In this document: positions 9,078-17,824 of the stretch, piece by piece | Numbering within the stretch: the stretch's first letter is position 1 | How the letters are laid out: the number at the start of each line of letters is the position of its first letter | NCBI GenBank assembly: GCA_031258835.1 | Contig: JAIRMH010000052.1 | Location: forward strand, 1 to 33,825 | Origin: Tannerella sp. | GTDB lineage: Bacteria; Bacteroidota; Bacteroidia; Bacteroidales; Tannerellaceae | Reading direction: 5' to 3' | Length of the DNA stretch: 33,825 nt | Made by a program: the position numbers and the translations under genes | The notes under the pieces: generated by a model | The model's database searches: none | What the model saw: only the letters and a program-made list of their open reading frames with translations | Told to the model about the DNA's origin: nothing

Positions 9078-9809
9078 TTAAGTTGTCGATATGGATTCGT
9101 TTGCCGTATTCGACTGACTGGCCTGTTTTTGTCCGTAATAAGCGCCTGGTCCGTGTTTGCGGCTGAAATGTTTTTCTATCAGGAAGGGATTCATAGTAAG
9201 ATTCGGGTTGACCCCGTATGCGATATAGGCTATTTTTGCTACTTGTTCCATCACTACGGCATGGTGCACGGCCTCATGCGCATTTTTTCCCCACGAGAAC
9301 GGCCCGTGGTTTTTCACCAAAACGCCGGGCGTATGCACCGGGTTAAGTCCCTCGAAACGTTTGATGATCACATTTCCTGTTTCATGTTCGTATGCGCCAT
9401 TCACCTCTGCCTCCGTCATGTCGTCGGTACAGGGAATCGCATCATGGAAATAGTCGGCGTGCGTAGTGCCTGTATTTGGGAGATCCCGTCCGGCTTGCGC
9501 CCATGCTGTGGCATACGTGGAGTGTGTATGAACAATGCCCCCTGTTTCGGGAAACGCTTTATATAAAGCGACGTGCGTAGGAGTGTCGGACGAAGGTTTC
9601 AGGCGTCCTTCCGCCACCATTCCGTCGAGATCCGTCACGACCATATCTTCCGCTTTCATCATGTCGTAAGATACGCCGCTGGGTTTTATTACGACAAGTC
9701 CCGAAGCGCGGTCTATTGCAGAGACATTTCCCCATGTGAAAATGACTAATCCGTGTTTGACCAAATCAAGGTTGGCGCGGAATACTTCTTCTTTCAGTGA
9801 TTCTAACAT
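9078..9809 (-). CDS. araD: L-ribulose-5-phosphate 4-epimerase
   Basis: [18 protein letters not shown]-like start ([19 protein letters not shown]), [51 protein letters not shown]. Confidence 0.95.
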   Translation of the reverse strand: MLESLKEEVFRANLDLVKHGLVIFTWGNVSAIDRASGLVVIKPSGVSYDMMKAEDMVVTDLDGMVAEGRLKPSSDTPTHVALYKAFPETGGIVHTHSTYATAWAQAGRDLPNTGTTHADYFHDAIPCTDDMTEAEVNGAYEHETGNVIIKRFEGLNPVHTPGVLVKNHGPFSWGKNAHEAVHHAVVMEQVAKIAYIAYGVNPNLTMNPFLIEKHFSRKHGPGAYYGQKQASQSNTANESISTT

Positions 9810-9859
9810 AAACTATATATTGGTAATTACTTATAATTTATCCGTGTGTCGATAATGAC

Positions 9860-10543
9860 TTAAATTTTAAATTTCCCGGTTTTCCGGTAGATATCCCCGT
9901 TCATCCTATACAGGCGTGCGCCGCGTTTGGAACCTGATTTGTCGATTTCTTCGGTCTTCTCAATAAATTCCATTTCGGCGACACGTTTGCGGAAGTTTCT
10001 TTTATCTATCGTTTCTCCGTATATGGCTTCGTATAGCGATTGCAACTGCGTAAGCGTAAATAATTCGGGCAGTAAGTTGAATCCGATCGGCTTGACGCTT
10101 GCTTTCTGTTTCATTATGTTACGGGCTTTGTCAACCATTTCCCGGTGGTCGAATATCAATTCGGGAAGTTTGTTTATGTCTGCCCAGTGAGCATTGTGAC
10201 TCTGCACTAACTTTTTATCATAGTCGTCGATATTTATCAGTGCATAATATGCAATGGAAATGACGCGTTCGCCCGGATCGCGGTCGATTTCGCCGAAAGC
10301 GCCGACCTGCTCCATATACACTTTTTCCAAACCGGTCAGTTCGTGCAGGATGCGTTTGGCGGCATCGTCCGTGCTCTCCTCTTTTTGTACAAATCCTCCC
10401 ATCAACGACCAGTTGCCTTTCGACGGTTCGAAATTGCGTTTCAGCAAAAGTAAATTTAACTTTCCTTTCTGGAAACCGAAAATTATACAGTCGATGCTTA
10501 CATAAAACTTCGGATGAGTGCTATAATAATTACGTTTAGGCAT
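9860..10543 (-). CDS. araR: Nudix-domain transcriptional regulator, AraR-like (Nudix domain plus winged-helix C-terminus)
   Basis: VSIDCIIFGFQKGKLNLLLLKRNFEPSKGNWSLMGGFVQKEESTDDAAKRILHELTGL; located inside the ara operon as in Bacteroides. Confidence 0.85.
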   Translation of the reverse strand: MPKRNYYSTHPKFYVSIDCIIFGFQKGKLNLLLLKRNFEPSKGNWSLMGGFVQKEESTDDAAKRILHELTGLEKVYMEQVGAFGEIDRDPGERVISIAYYALINIDDYDKKLVQSHNAHWADINKLPELIFDHREMVDKARNIMKQKASVKPIGFNLLPELFTLTQLQSLYEAIYGETIDKRNFRKRVAEMEFIEKTEEIDKSGSKRGARLYRMNGDIYRKTGKFKI

Positions 10544-10559
10544 GGATATTCTCTTCTAA

Positions 10560-12239
10560 TTACCAGAAATAGATATAAAAAGCGACGGTGATACCGAGTA
10601 TGATACACGTATGCAGGATATCCCAATGATTCCAGCTTGCACGCGTATCGGCTAATTGTTCTTTTGTCGCGGTACCGAAGACAAGGCCTTGTATTTTTTC
10701 CCGCGAGGGGGCTTCCGTGAATAAACTTACGGCGATTATGACAAGGATGCAAAAAAGAAACATCCAGCCGCAGAAGAACAACCAGTTTACATCGTAAAAT
10801 ATATATTTGAATAAGTTTTCGCTTGAATGTCCGGTTGAACTATAATATACGTTTGCACCTAAACGGGTCAATCCGATGATCATACCGGCGATTAAGCCCC
10901 ACATACCGCCTTTTGCGCTGGTACGTTTCCAGCATATGCCAAGCAGGAACGCCGCGGCGATGCCCGGCGCGAGTACGGACTGGACGTCCTGCAAGTAAGC
11001 ATATAATACGTCGCCCACCTTGCGCATGATGGGAATCCATAATATGCCCGACAACACAATCACTGCCGTTGCGATCTGTCCGATGATTACTAATTTTTTC
11101 TCGGACGTATGAGGTTTAAAACGTTTGTAAAAATCAATGGTGAACAACATGGAGGAGGAATTAAACAGGGATGCCAGCGAACTCATCAATGCTGCGAGTA
11201 TACCGCAGACAATCAGCCCCTTTACACCGGCCGGCAACAGTTTTGCCACTAATGTAGGGAATGCCGCGTCGGCATTATGCACACCGTTCTCCATAAGCGG
11301 CAGGAAATTGCCGGTTTTCTGATGAAGGGCAAAAGCTATCATCCCGGGGATAAGGAATAAGAATACGGGCAATAATTTCAAATAAGCGCCGAAGATAGAG
11401 CCTCGGCGTGCCTCTTTCTGGTTTTTCCCCGACAGGACGCGTTGAACGATAAACTGGTCGGTACACCAATACCAGAAACCGATAATAGCAGATCCTGCTA
11501 ACGCTCCCAGCCATGGAAAATCGGAATCTCCATTACTGCGAATCAGATTTGTCATTGTATCTCCATAGTCGTTTACCGGGGTGGCGCCGGCAATACGTAT
11601 CATTTCGTCCCAGCCGCCGAGTTCTTTAAATCCTAAGATGAGGATGATCAGCGAACCTAACAACAGAATCGGGGTTTGAAGGACGGAAGTGTAAAGCACG
11701 GATCTCATTCCGCCGACGACCGTATAAAGTGCAGTGATTAGAACTAATCCGATAGCGGCTATCCAGAAGAAATCGATTCCCCATATTTCTTCTATTTCGA
11801 ATACTTGCTGGAATACTAAGCCTCCGGCGTAAACCGTCACGGCCACTTTGGTGAGTACGTAACTTATCAGCGAGATTACCGATAAGATGGTTCGGGATTG
11901 GGGATTGTAACGCCGTTCCAGAAATTCGGGCATGGTGTATACCATGCTTCGCGAATAAAACGGAACGAATACCCATCCGAGAATAAGTATCATCCAGCCT
12001 TGAATTTCCCAATGCGCCATTGCCATTCCGCTTGAGGCGCCGGCGCCGGCCAATCCGATAAGATGTTCCGAACCGATGTTCGATGCAAAAATCGACGCGC
12101 CTATCGCTATCCATGTCGCGTCGCGTCCTCCGAGAAAATAATCCGCCGAGTTGTCTTGCTTTTGCTTCATAACCCATGCGATAATACCGATTAATGCGAG
12201 GGAGAATATCCCTATTACAATCCAATCTAACGTTTCCAC
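10560..12239 (-). CDS. Sodium:solute symporter (SSS family), probable arabinose transporter; GTG start
   Basis: DWIVIGIFSLALIGIIAWVMKQKQDNSADYFLGGRDATWIAIGASIFASNIGSEHLIGLAGAGA; first gene of the ara block. Confidence 0.9.
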   Translation of the reverse strand: METLDWIVIGIFSLALIGIIAWVMKQKQDNSADYFLGGRDATWIAIGASIFASNIGSEHLIGLAGAGASSGMAMAHWEIQGWMILILGWVFVPFYSRSMVYTMPEFLERRYNPQSRTILSVISLISYVLTKVAVTVYAGGLVFQQVFEIEEIWGIDFFWIAAIGLVLITALYTVVGGMRSVLYTSVLQTPILLLGSLIILILGFKELGGWDEMIRIAGATPVNDYGDTMTNLIRSNGDSDFPWLGALAGSAIIGFWYWCTDQFIVQRVLSGKNQKEARRGSIFGAYLKLLPVFLFLIPGMIAFALHQKTGNFLPLMENGVHNADAAFPTLVAKLLPAGVKGLIVCGILAALMSSLASLFNSSSMLFTIDFYKRFKPHTSEKKLVIIGQIATAVIVLSGILWIPIMRKVGDVLYAYLQDVQSVLAPGIAAAFLLGICWKRTSAKGGMWGLIAGMIIGLTRLGANVYYSSTGHSSENLFKYIFYDVNWLFFCGWMFLFCILVIIAVSLFTEAPSREKIQGLVFGTATKEQLADTRASWNHWDILHTCIILGITVAFYIYFW

Positions 12240-12280
12240 TGTGCTATTTTTTTAATGATTCATATTGATTTTTCAAATTT

Positions 12281-12297
12281 GGTGTAAAAATAACACT
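12281..12297. promoter_or_regulatory. Candidate operator GGTGTAAAAATAACACT shared with the galM leader
   Basis: Imperfect palindrome; aligns with AGTGTAAAATTAATACT at 16376-16392. Confidence 0.3.
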
Positions 12298-12324
12298 CAA
12301 TTAAATAGGATGTATATAAAATTA

Positions 12325-12379
12325 TATGTTATACAACACAAAAACCGCAAAAAGTGGCATTTTGTGTTGTATAACATAT
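12325..12379. promoter_or_regulatory. 20-bp perfect inverted repeat upstream of the ara operon; candidate AraR operator pair or strong stem-loop
   Basis: atatgttatacaacacaaaa (12325-12344) / ttttgtgttgtataacatat (12360-12379), 15-nt loop; each arm holds the quasi-palindrome TGTTATACAACA. Confidence 0.65.
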
Positions 12380-12387
12380 TTAATTGG

Positions 12388-12507
12388 GTTTTCCTCCCGT
12401 CACTGCGAGGAACGAAGCAGTCGCCAACGACCGATGGGATTGCTTCGTCGCTTCGCAATCAATGACGCTCCCGTCATTACCCTTTATCTGTCGCAATGAC
12501 GGAAAAC
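12388..12507. repeat. REP/MITE-like folded element of the CGTCATTGCGAGGAACGAAGCAATC type
   Basis: Terminal inverted repeats gttttcctcccgtcactgcga / tcgcaatgacggaaaac; internal gaacgaagcagtc / gattgcttcgtc. Confidence 0.75.
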
Positions 12508-12559
12508 CGACTTTTTAGACCGCCCTCCGCGGGACGGGGATAGGGGGGGGATCGTTATT

Positions 12560-13696
12560 TTAAGCTAATTTTCGCGCTCCGTCGCTGATTACCACATCAT
12601 AAACTTTCGGATAACGACCGAATTTTTCTTTATAACCTTCTTTCGCTTTTTTGATAAAATCATCATAAAGTTCGTCTTTCACAAGGTTGATGGTACATCC
12701 TCCGAAGCCGCCTCCCATAACGCGCGAGCCGGTAACGCCGCATGCTTTTGCTATTTCGTTGAGGTAGTCCAGTTCCACGCAACTGACTTCATATAACTTA
12801 CTCATTCCGTAGTGCGTTTCATACATTTTTTGTCCTACGGTTTCGTAATCGTTAGCCTTAAGCGCTTCACAAACGTCGAGAACGCGCTGTATCTCTTCGA
12901 TTACGTATTCCGAGCGCATGTAGTCTTCGTCGCTTACCTTGTCTTTTACCGTCCGGAGTTGCTCTAACGAAGCGTCGCGCAAAAATTCCACGCCTAACTC
13001 TTTGGCGACATTTTCGCATGACTGGCGGCGTTTGTTATAAGCCGACGATGCTAATTCGTGTTTTACCAGCGTGTCTAATAACACTAATTGATAACCTTTG
13101 GGATCGAACGGGTAATATTCGTATTCCAGAGAGCGGCAGTCGAGGCGGAGCAAACTTCCTTTTTTTCCGAAAACGGAAGCGAACTGATCCATAATACCAC
13201 ACATCACACCGCAGTAATTATGTTCGGTAGCTTGCCCTATTTTAGCCAGTTCAAACGGATCTATGCCGAGGTTGAACATGTCGTTCAACGCAAAAGCATA
13301 TGTGCTCTCCAACGCTGCCGACGACGACATTCCGGCGCCCAGAGGAACATCGCCGGCAAATGCCGTGTTAAAACCGGCTATTTTGCCTCCGCGTTTAATG
13401 ATCTCGCGACATACGCCGAATATATATCTTGCCCAACTTGTGCGTGGGGCGTCTTCTTCGTTCAGTCCGAATTCAACATAATCTTTCAAGTCGATTGAAT
13501 ATGCGCGGACTTTATTTGTGCCGTTTGTTTTCAGTTCGGCAATCATTCCTTTATCAATAGCGCCGGGGAAGACAAATCCTCCGTTATAATCGGTATGTTC
13601 TCCAATCAGGTTGATACGTCCCGGTGAAGCGTAAACCGACCCGGTACTTCCGTCGAAATGTTTAATGAAACGGCTTCTTACGTGTTCTATATCCAT
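12560..13696 (-). CDS. galK: Galactokinase
   Basis: SPGRINLIGEHTDYNGGFVFPGAID, GDVPLGAGMSSSAALE, CGIMDQFASVFG, GSRVMGGGFGGCTINLV. Confidence 0.96.
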   Translation of the reverse strand: MDIEHVRSRFIKHFDGSTGSVYASPGRINLIGEHTDYNGGFVFPGAIDKGMIAELKTNGTNKVRAYSIDLKDYVEFGLNEEDAPRTSWARYIFGVCREIIKRGGKIAGFNTAFAGDVPLGAGMSSSAALESTYAFALNDMFNLGIDPFELAKIGQATEHNYCGVMCGIMDQFASVFGKKGSLLRLDCRSLEYEYYPFDPKGYQLVLLDTLVKHELASSAYNKRRQSCENVAKELGVEFLRDASLEQLRTVKDKVSDEDYMRSEYVIEEIQRVLDVCEALKANDYETVGQKMYETHYGMSKLYEVSCVELDYLNEIAKACGVTGSRVMGGGFGGCTINLVKDELYDDFIKKAKEGYKEKFGRYPKVYDVVISDGARKLA

Positions 13697-13718
13697 AATT
13701 TTATATTGTTTTATAAAA

Positions 13719-13755
13719 TTCCGGCGTCTTGCGTTTAGCGCGTAAGACGCCGGAA
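13719..13755 (-). terminator. Strong hairpin between the MFS transporter gene and galK (attenuator/processing-type)
   Basis: ttccggcgtctt (13719-13730) / aagacgccggaa (13744-13755), 12-bp perfect arms. Confidence 0.6.
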
Positions 13756-13768
13756 AATAATTTGTTTA

Positions 13769-15238
13769 CTACTCAACAGGGATGTTCTTATTGACATTCT
13801 TAAATCCGATCACTGCATAGAATAGCAGGTAAGCGAGACCGACAAACAGTAGCCAGTAACTCGTCATAAACCCTGCTGTGTCGGCAATCAGGTTTTGTGC
13901 GTAAGGAATAATACCTCCACCGACAACCAGCATCATGAAGATGCCCGACGCTTGTGCAACGTATTTACCCAATCCCTCTACCGCCAGATTGAAGATGCCG
14001 CCCCACATTACCGAGGTGCAGATCCCTACCAGTGCAAGGAGCAGGAATGTAATCGGTACTTTGACCATTCCGGCTGAGAGTGTTCCGCCGCTCGTGTCGA
14101 ACGCCGGCATGGAGGCGGTTATGCTTACCGGCAAAAGAATAGCGGCGATCACTAAAAGGATGCCTATGCCGGATGCCACCGTCAGCATCGTCTTGCTGCT
14201 TACTTTCGATCCGATAGCAGCGCCTATCAACCGTCCGATGAGCATCAGCAGCCAGTAAAAACCGACTACGCCGCCGGCTATACCGGTCGCGATTCCAAGA
14301 CCGGGTTGTGTCTTGCCGTCGAGTATTTTTTGTGCACTTTCGTTGGTGTTCTTACTGACGATTTTGGATTCGTAGGATTTGTTGTTTGCATTTGCCTCAT
14401 CCTCGGCTTTTAGTTGGGCTAAATAGTTAGCATCCTCCTGTTGTTTCCGGTATTCGGCCACCTTTTCTCTGGCTCCTTCGGTGGTGAAGGAAGTCATGTA
14501 GAGATTAGCGGTACCCGGTACGCCTACTTCGACGCCGACGTATACGAATATAGCAATGGCGCCCAATACAAAATGGCGGAACGACCAGGGGCTATACTGC
14601 GATTTTTCGCCTTTAGCCACCCGGTTGATGGTGGATTCCGGTTCGGGGATCTTCACAAAGAATAGGACAATACCCACTAAAGCAAAGATTCCCAATGCAA
14701 TGAACAATACGGGGTTGACGTCGGGGATGGAGGCTTTGGCCACATTTCCGACCAAAAGACCCACCAGCAAAGGAACCAGCGTTCCCATCATCGAGTTGAA
14801 TGAGCCGCCGACCTGGATAAGCGTATTGCCTTTTTTGCCGCCGCCTCCCAGGGTGTTAAGCATAGGATTAACGACTGCATTGAGCATACACATTGAAAAG
14901 CCGGCAATAAATGCACCCAGCAGGTAGATGTAAAAACTTCCCGCCACTCCCGATAAGAATTGGATGCCTACGCCGACGAACCCTACTGCGATGGCAATCA
15001 GAGCCGTTTTTTTGTAACCCACTTTTTGCAACAGCATACCGGAGGGTATTCCCATCACGGCATAGGCAAGGAAGTTCATAAAATTACCCAACATTCCCAA
15101 AGCATTGGAAACGCCAAACTGGTTTTTCAGTACAATTCCCATCGGTGCGGCCAAATTAGTCACAAATGAGATCATGCCGAAGAGCAGGATCATCATGATG
15201 ATGGGTAAAAGATAGTTTTTGTCTTGCTTGTTTGTCAT
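13769..15238 (-). CDS. MFS sugar transporter (glucose/galactose type)
   Basis: Multiple TM segments; IPSGMLLQKVGYKKTALIAIAVGF, GFSMCMLNAVVNPMLNTLGGGGKKGNTLIQVGGSFNSMMGT; sits between galM and galK. Confidence 0.88.
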   Translation of the reverse strand: MTNKQDKNYLLPIIMMILLFGMISFVTNLAAPMGIVLKNQFGVSNALGMLGNFMNFLAYAVMGIPSGMLLQKVGYKKTALIAIAVGFVGVGIQFLSGVAGSFYIYLLGAFIAGFSMCMLNAVVNPMLNTLGGGGKKGNTLIQVGGSFNSMMGTLVPLLVGLLVGNVAKASIPDVNPVLFIALGIFALVGIVLFFVKIPEPESTINRVAKGEKSQYSPWSFRHFVLGAIAIFVYVGVEVGVPGTANLYMTSFTTEGAREKVAEYRKQQEDANYLAQLKAEDEANANNKSYESKIVSKNTNESAQKILDGKTQPGLGIATGIAGGVVGFYWLLMLIGRLIGAAIGSKVSSKTMLTVASGIGILLVIAAILLPVSITASMPAFDTSGGTLSAGMVKVPITFLLLALVGICTSVMWGGIFNLAVEGLGKYVAQASGIFMMLVVGGGIIPYAQNLIADTAGFMTSYWLLFVGLAYLLFYAVIGFKNVNKNIPVE

Positions 15239-15281
15239 AGATTCTGATTATTAAGTTATTGATAGATAATTTATTATGGTT

Positions 15282-16358
15282 TTATTCTACTGAAAATTTA
15301 TATGCGGTAATACTCTCGAACGTTTCGCCCGGACGGAGGACGACGGAGGGATATTCCGGTTTGTTAGGGCTGTCGGGGAAATGTTGCGTTTCCAGGCATA
15401 ACGCCGATCTTTGGGGATAGCGCTGTCCGTTTTTCCCTGTTTGGTTGCCGGTCATCCAGTTTCCGGTATATAATTGTACGCCCGGTTCTGACGTATATGT
15501 ATCCATAATAATCCCCGTTTTGGGAGATATGCAACGCGCACAAAAAGCCGCTTTGTCCTCTTCTTTATTTAATATAAATGTATGGTCGTATCCCCTGCCG
15601 AATTTGAGCGGCTCAAAATCGTCGTTTATACGTTCGCCGACGGCGTGAAGCTCACGAAAATCCATAGGCGTTCCTTCTACCTTCTCTTTGGGGCCGTATG
15701 GTATGGAAGTCTCGTCCGTCGGAAGGTAATAATCCGCATTTATCATCAGCAAATGGTCGTCTATTGAAGGATCACCGGCGCCCGAAAGATTGAAATACGA
15801 ATGGTTGGTAAGATTTACTACGGTAGGTTTATCTGTTTCTGCGCGATAATATATTATCAGTGAGTTGTTATCCGTCAGATAATAGCAGATGGTCGTCTTC
15901 AACTGTCCGGGGAAACCTTCTTCACCGTCTTCGGAGGTGTAATTCAGTTCCACATGTTGTTCGTCGACCTGTCTCATATCCCATACTGCGGAATTGAAGC
16001 CTTTGATTCCACCATGCAGATTGTTTGGGCCATTATTGAGTGCGAGTTTGTCGTAGACAACTCCGTCCAGCGTAAAAGCGCCTTTGGCGATTCTATTCCC
16101 GTAACGTCCGCATACTCCCCCGAAATAAGGTTCTTCGGAAGCCAGATAGTCGTCGATCGATTGATGTCCCGTTACGACGTCAACCATTTTCCCGTTTTTA
16201 TCGGGAACCATGATGGATACAATTTTAGCTCCGTAATTCAGAACGGTTATTTCGGCGCCATTTTGGTTTGAAAGTACACAAAGACTTGTTTCTTTTCCAT
16301 CGATAACTTTCTGAAAATCAGCTAAATATAGACCTGAAAGTGTTTCTTTATTTTCCAT
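15282..16358 (-). CDS. galM: Aldose 1-epimerase (mutarotase)
   Basis: YFGGVCGRYGNRIAKGAFTLDG, NNGPNNLHGGIKGFNSAVW, VNLTNHSYFNLSG, GYDHTFIL, ETQHFPDSPNKPEYPSVVLRPGE. Confidence 0.95.
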   Translation of the reverse strand: MENKETLSGLYLADFQKVIDGKETSLCVLSNQNGAEITVLNYGAKIVSIMVPDKNGKMVDVVTGHQSIDDYLASEEPYFGGVCGRYGNRIAKGAFTLDGVVYDKLALNNGPNNLHGGIKGFNSAVWDMRQVDEQHVELNYTSEDGEEGFPGQLKTTICYYLTDNNSLIIYYRAETDKPTVVNLTNHSYFNLSGAGDPSIDDHLLMINADYYLPTDETSIPYGPKEKVEGTPMDFRELHAVGERINDDFEPLKFGRGYDHTFILNKEEDKAAFCARCISPKTGIIMDTYTSEPGVQLYTGNWMTGNQTGKNGQRYPQRSALCLETQHFPDSPNKPEYPSVVLRPGETFESITAYKFSVE

Positions 16359-16420
16359 AATCGTTGTTTAAATTGAGTGTAAAATTAATACTATTATTTT
16401 ACATGATGTCATTTAAAAAG

Positions 16421-16434
16421 ATGTTTTAAAACAT
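16421..16434. promoter_or_regulatory. 14-bp perfect palindrome ATGTTTTAAAACAT upstream of galM
   Basis: Read directly in the galM / 16560 divergent intergenic region. Confidence 0.35.
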
Positions 16435-16495
16435 ATCGCGTCATATTTTTAATGTAATTTTCTGACAATAAGACATGAGCAGACACATTTTTTTT

Positions 16496-16503
16496 TATAT
16501 TTG
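16496..16503 (+). promoter_or_regulatory. Bacteroidota -7 box TATATTTG for the 16560 gene
   Basis: Matches TAnnTTTG. Confidence 0.5.
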
Positions 16504-16559
16504 CACCTCTTTTTTTGTTGTTAATGGTCTCATGATATAAAAATAAAGCATAAAATAGA

Positions 16560-17807
16560 GTGTTTAATGTGAGAAGATTTATATGTGTCCTGTCTGCCGT
16601 CGTTTCGTTTTTATTCGGCGGTCGAGAGGTGTGTGCGCAAATAACGGAGTATCTGTATACGTCGGATTGCCGTATCGATACGTTACGTCAGGGTCAATTA
16701 TCGTTTGAAGCTGACAACCTCTCTTTTTTTAAGAATAATGAATTCAATTCGACGGTTCAAAAAGGTTATACGTTACCGGGATTCTGGTCGCATATGAAAA
16801 TTTCCTATTATCCCTGTACGAACCTGAAATTAGAAACGGGCGTCCATTCTATCTGGTTTTGGGGGACGACACGGTATCCGGCGTTTGCATATCAGGGAAT
16901 TTCAAATTGGAGGGGGCGCGAAGATGCCTATTATGTGCATGTTTTGCCGTATTTCAGGGCGCACGTAGCGCTATCCGACCATGTCGACATCATTTTAGGG
17001 AATATTTATGGCGGGTCAAACCATCGTCTGATAGAGCCGTTGTATAATCCGGAGTTGAATTTGACGTCCGACCCCGAATCCGGTATGCAGTTGCTGTACA
17101 ATACGAAATGGCTGCATCTTGATATGTGGGTAAACTGGATGACGTATATTTATAAGTTAGATACGAAGTCGGAAGTGTTCGTTGCGGGGACGACTGCCCG
17201 TATTAATGCAAACCGTGAAGATGCGCCGTTACATGTTTATTTCCGGTTGCAGTGGCTGGCGCAACACCAGGGAGGCGAGATCGACGTGACGAACGAAAAT
17301 GTGCAAACGATCATGAATAGCGCGGCAGGTGTCGGTTTTAAACGGAATATAAACCGGAAAGTTCTTAAATATATAAATGCGGAATTTGACGTGACGAACT
17401 ACAACTATCCGAAAGGGCGAGTATCCGTTCCGGGAAAAGGGCATGGTTTTTATGCCGGGCTGGCTGTTCAGCTGCGGGATTTTCACGTCAGGACGTCATA
17501 TTGGCGATGTAAAGATTTCGTCACAATACTCGGCAATCCTTTTTATGGGTCGGTATCGCTAAAAGAAGAAGACATGCTGTATAAAAAACCGGAGATGTTT
17601 CATGCAGGAGTGGATTATCTGTATCCTGTGAATATAGAAAAAGGTTTTTATTTAGGCATTATGGCCGAAGTGTATTATTATTTATCGGGTATGATGTACT
17701 CGTCGGAAACCGGATTGCCGGCGTCTGCGCCTTTCGGACGGAACACGAATTTCTCCTTAGGCGTTTGCCTGCGGATAAATCCGTCGTTTCTGCTGAAGCA
17801 ATATTGA
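16560..17807 (+). CDS. Predicted outer-membrane beta-barrel protein of unknown function (GTG start)
   Basis: Signal peptide RRFICVLSAVVSFLFGGREVCAQ; alternating aromatic strands; C-terminus ..FSLGVCLRINPSFLLKQY. Confidence 0.6.
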   Translation: MFNVRRFICVLSAVVSFLFGGREVCAQITEYLYTSDCRIDTLRQGQLSFEADNLSFFKNNEFNSTVQKGYTLPGFWSHMKISYYPCTNLKLETGVHSIWFWGTTRYPAFAYQGISNWRGREDAYYVHVLPYFRAHVALSDHVDIILGNIYGGSNHRLIEPLYNPELNLTSDPESGMQLLYNTKWLHLDMWVNWMTYIYKLDTKSEVFVAGTTARINANREDAPLHVYFRLQWLAQHQGGEIDVTNENVQTIMNSAAGVGFKRNINRKVLKYINAEFDVTNYNYPKGRVSVPGKGHGFYAGLAVQLRDFHVRTSYWRCKDFVTILGNPFYGSVSLKEEDMLYKKPEMFHAGVDYLYPVNIEKGFYLGIMAEVYYYLSGMMYSSETGLPASAPFGRNTNFSLGVCLRINPSFLLKQY

Positions 17808-17824
17808 CGTCCTTTCTACTCATT

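Noticed and set aside
11626-12225. 199-aa minus-strand ORF in a second frame of the symporter
   Set aside because: Alternative frame of the SSS gene, arginine-rich composition typical of a shadow ORF.
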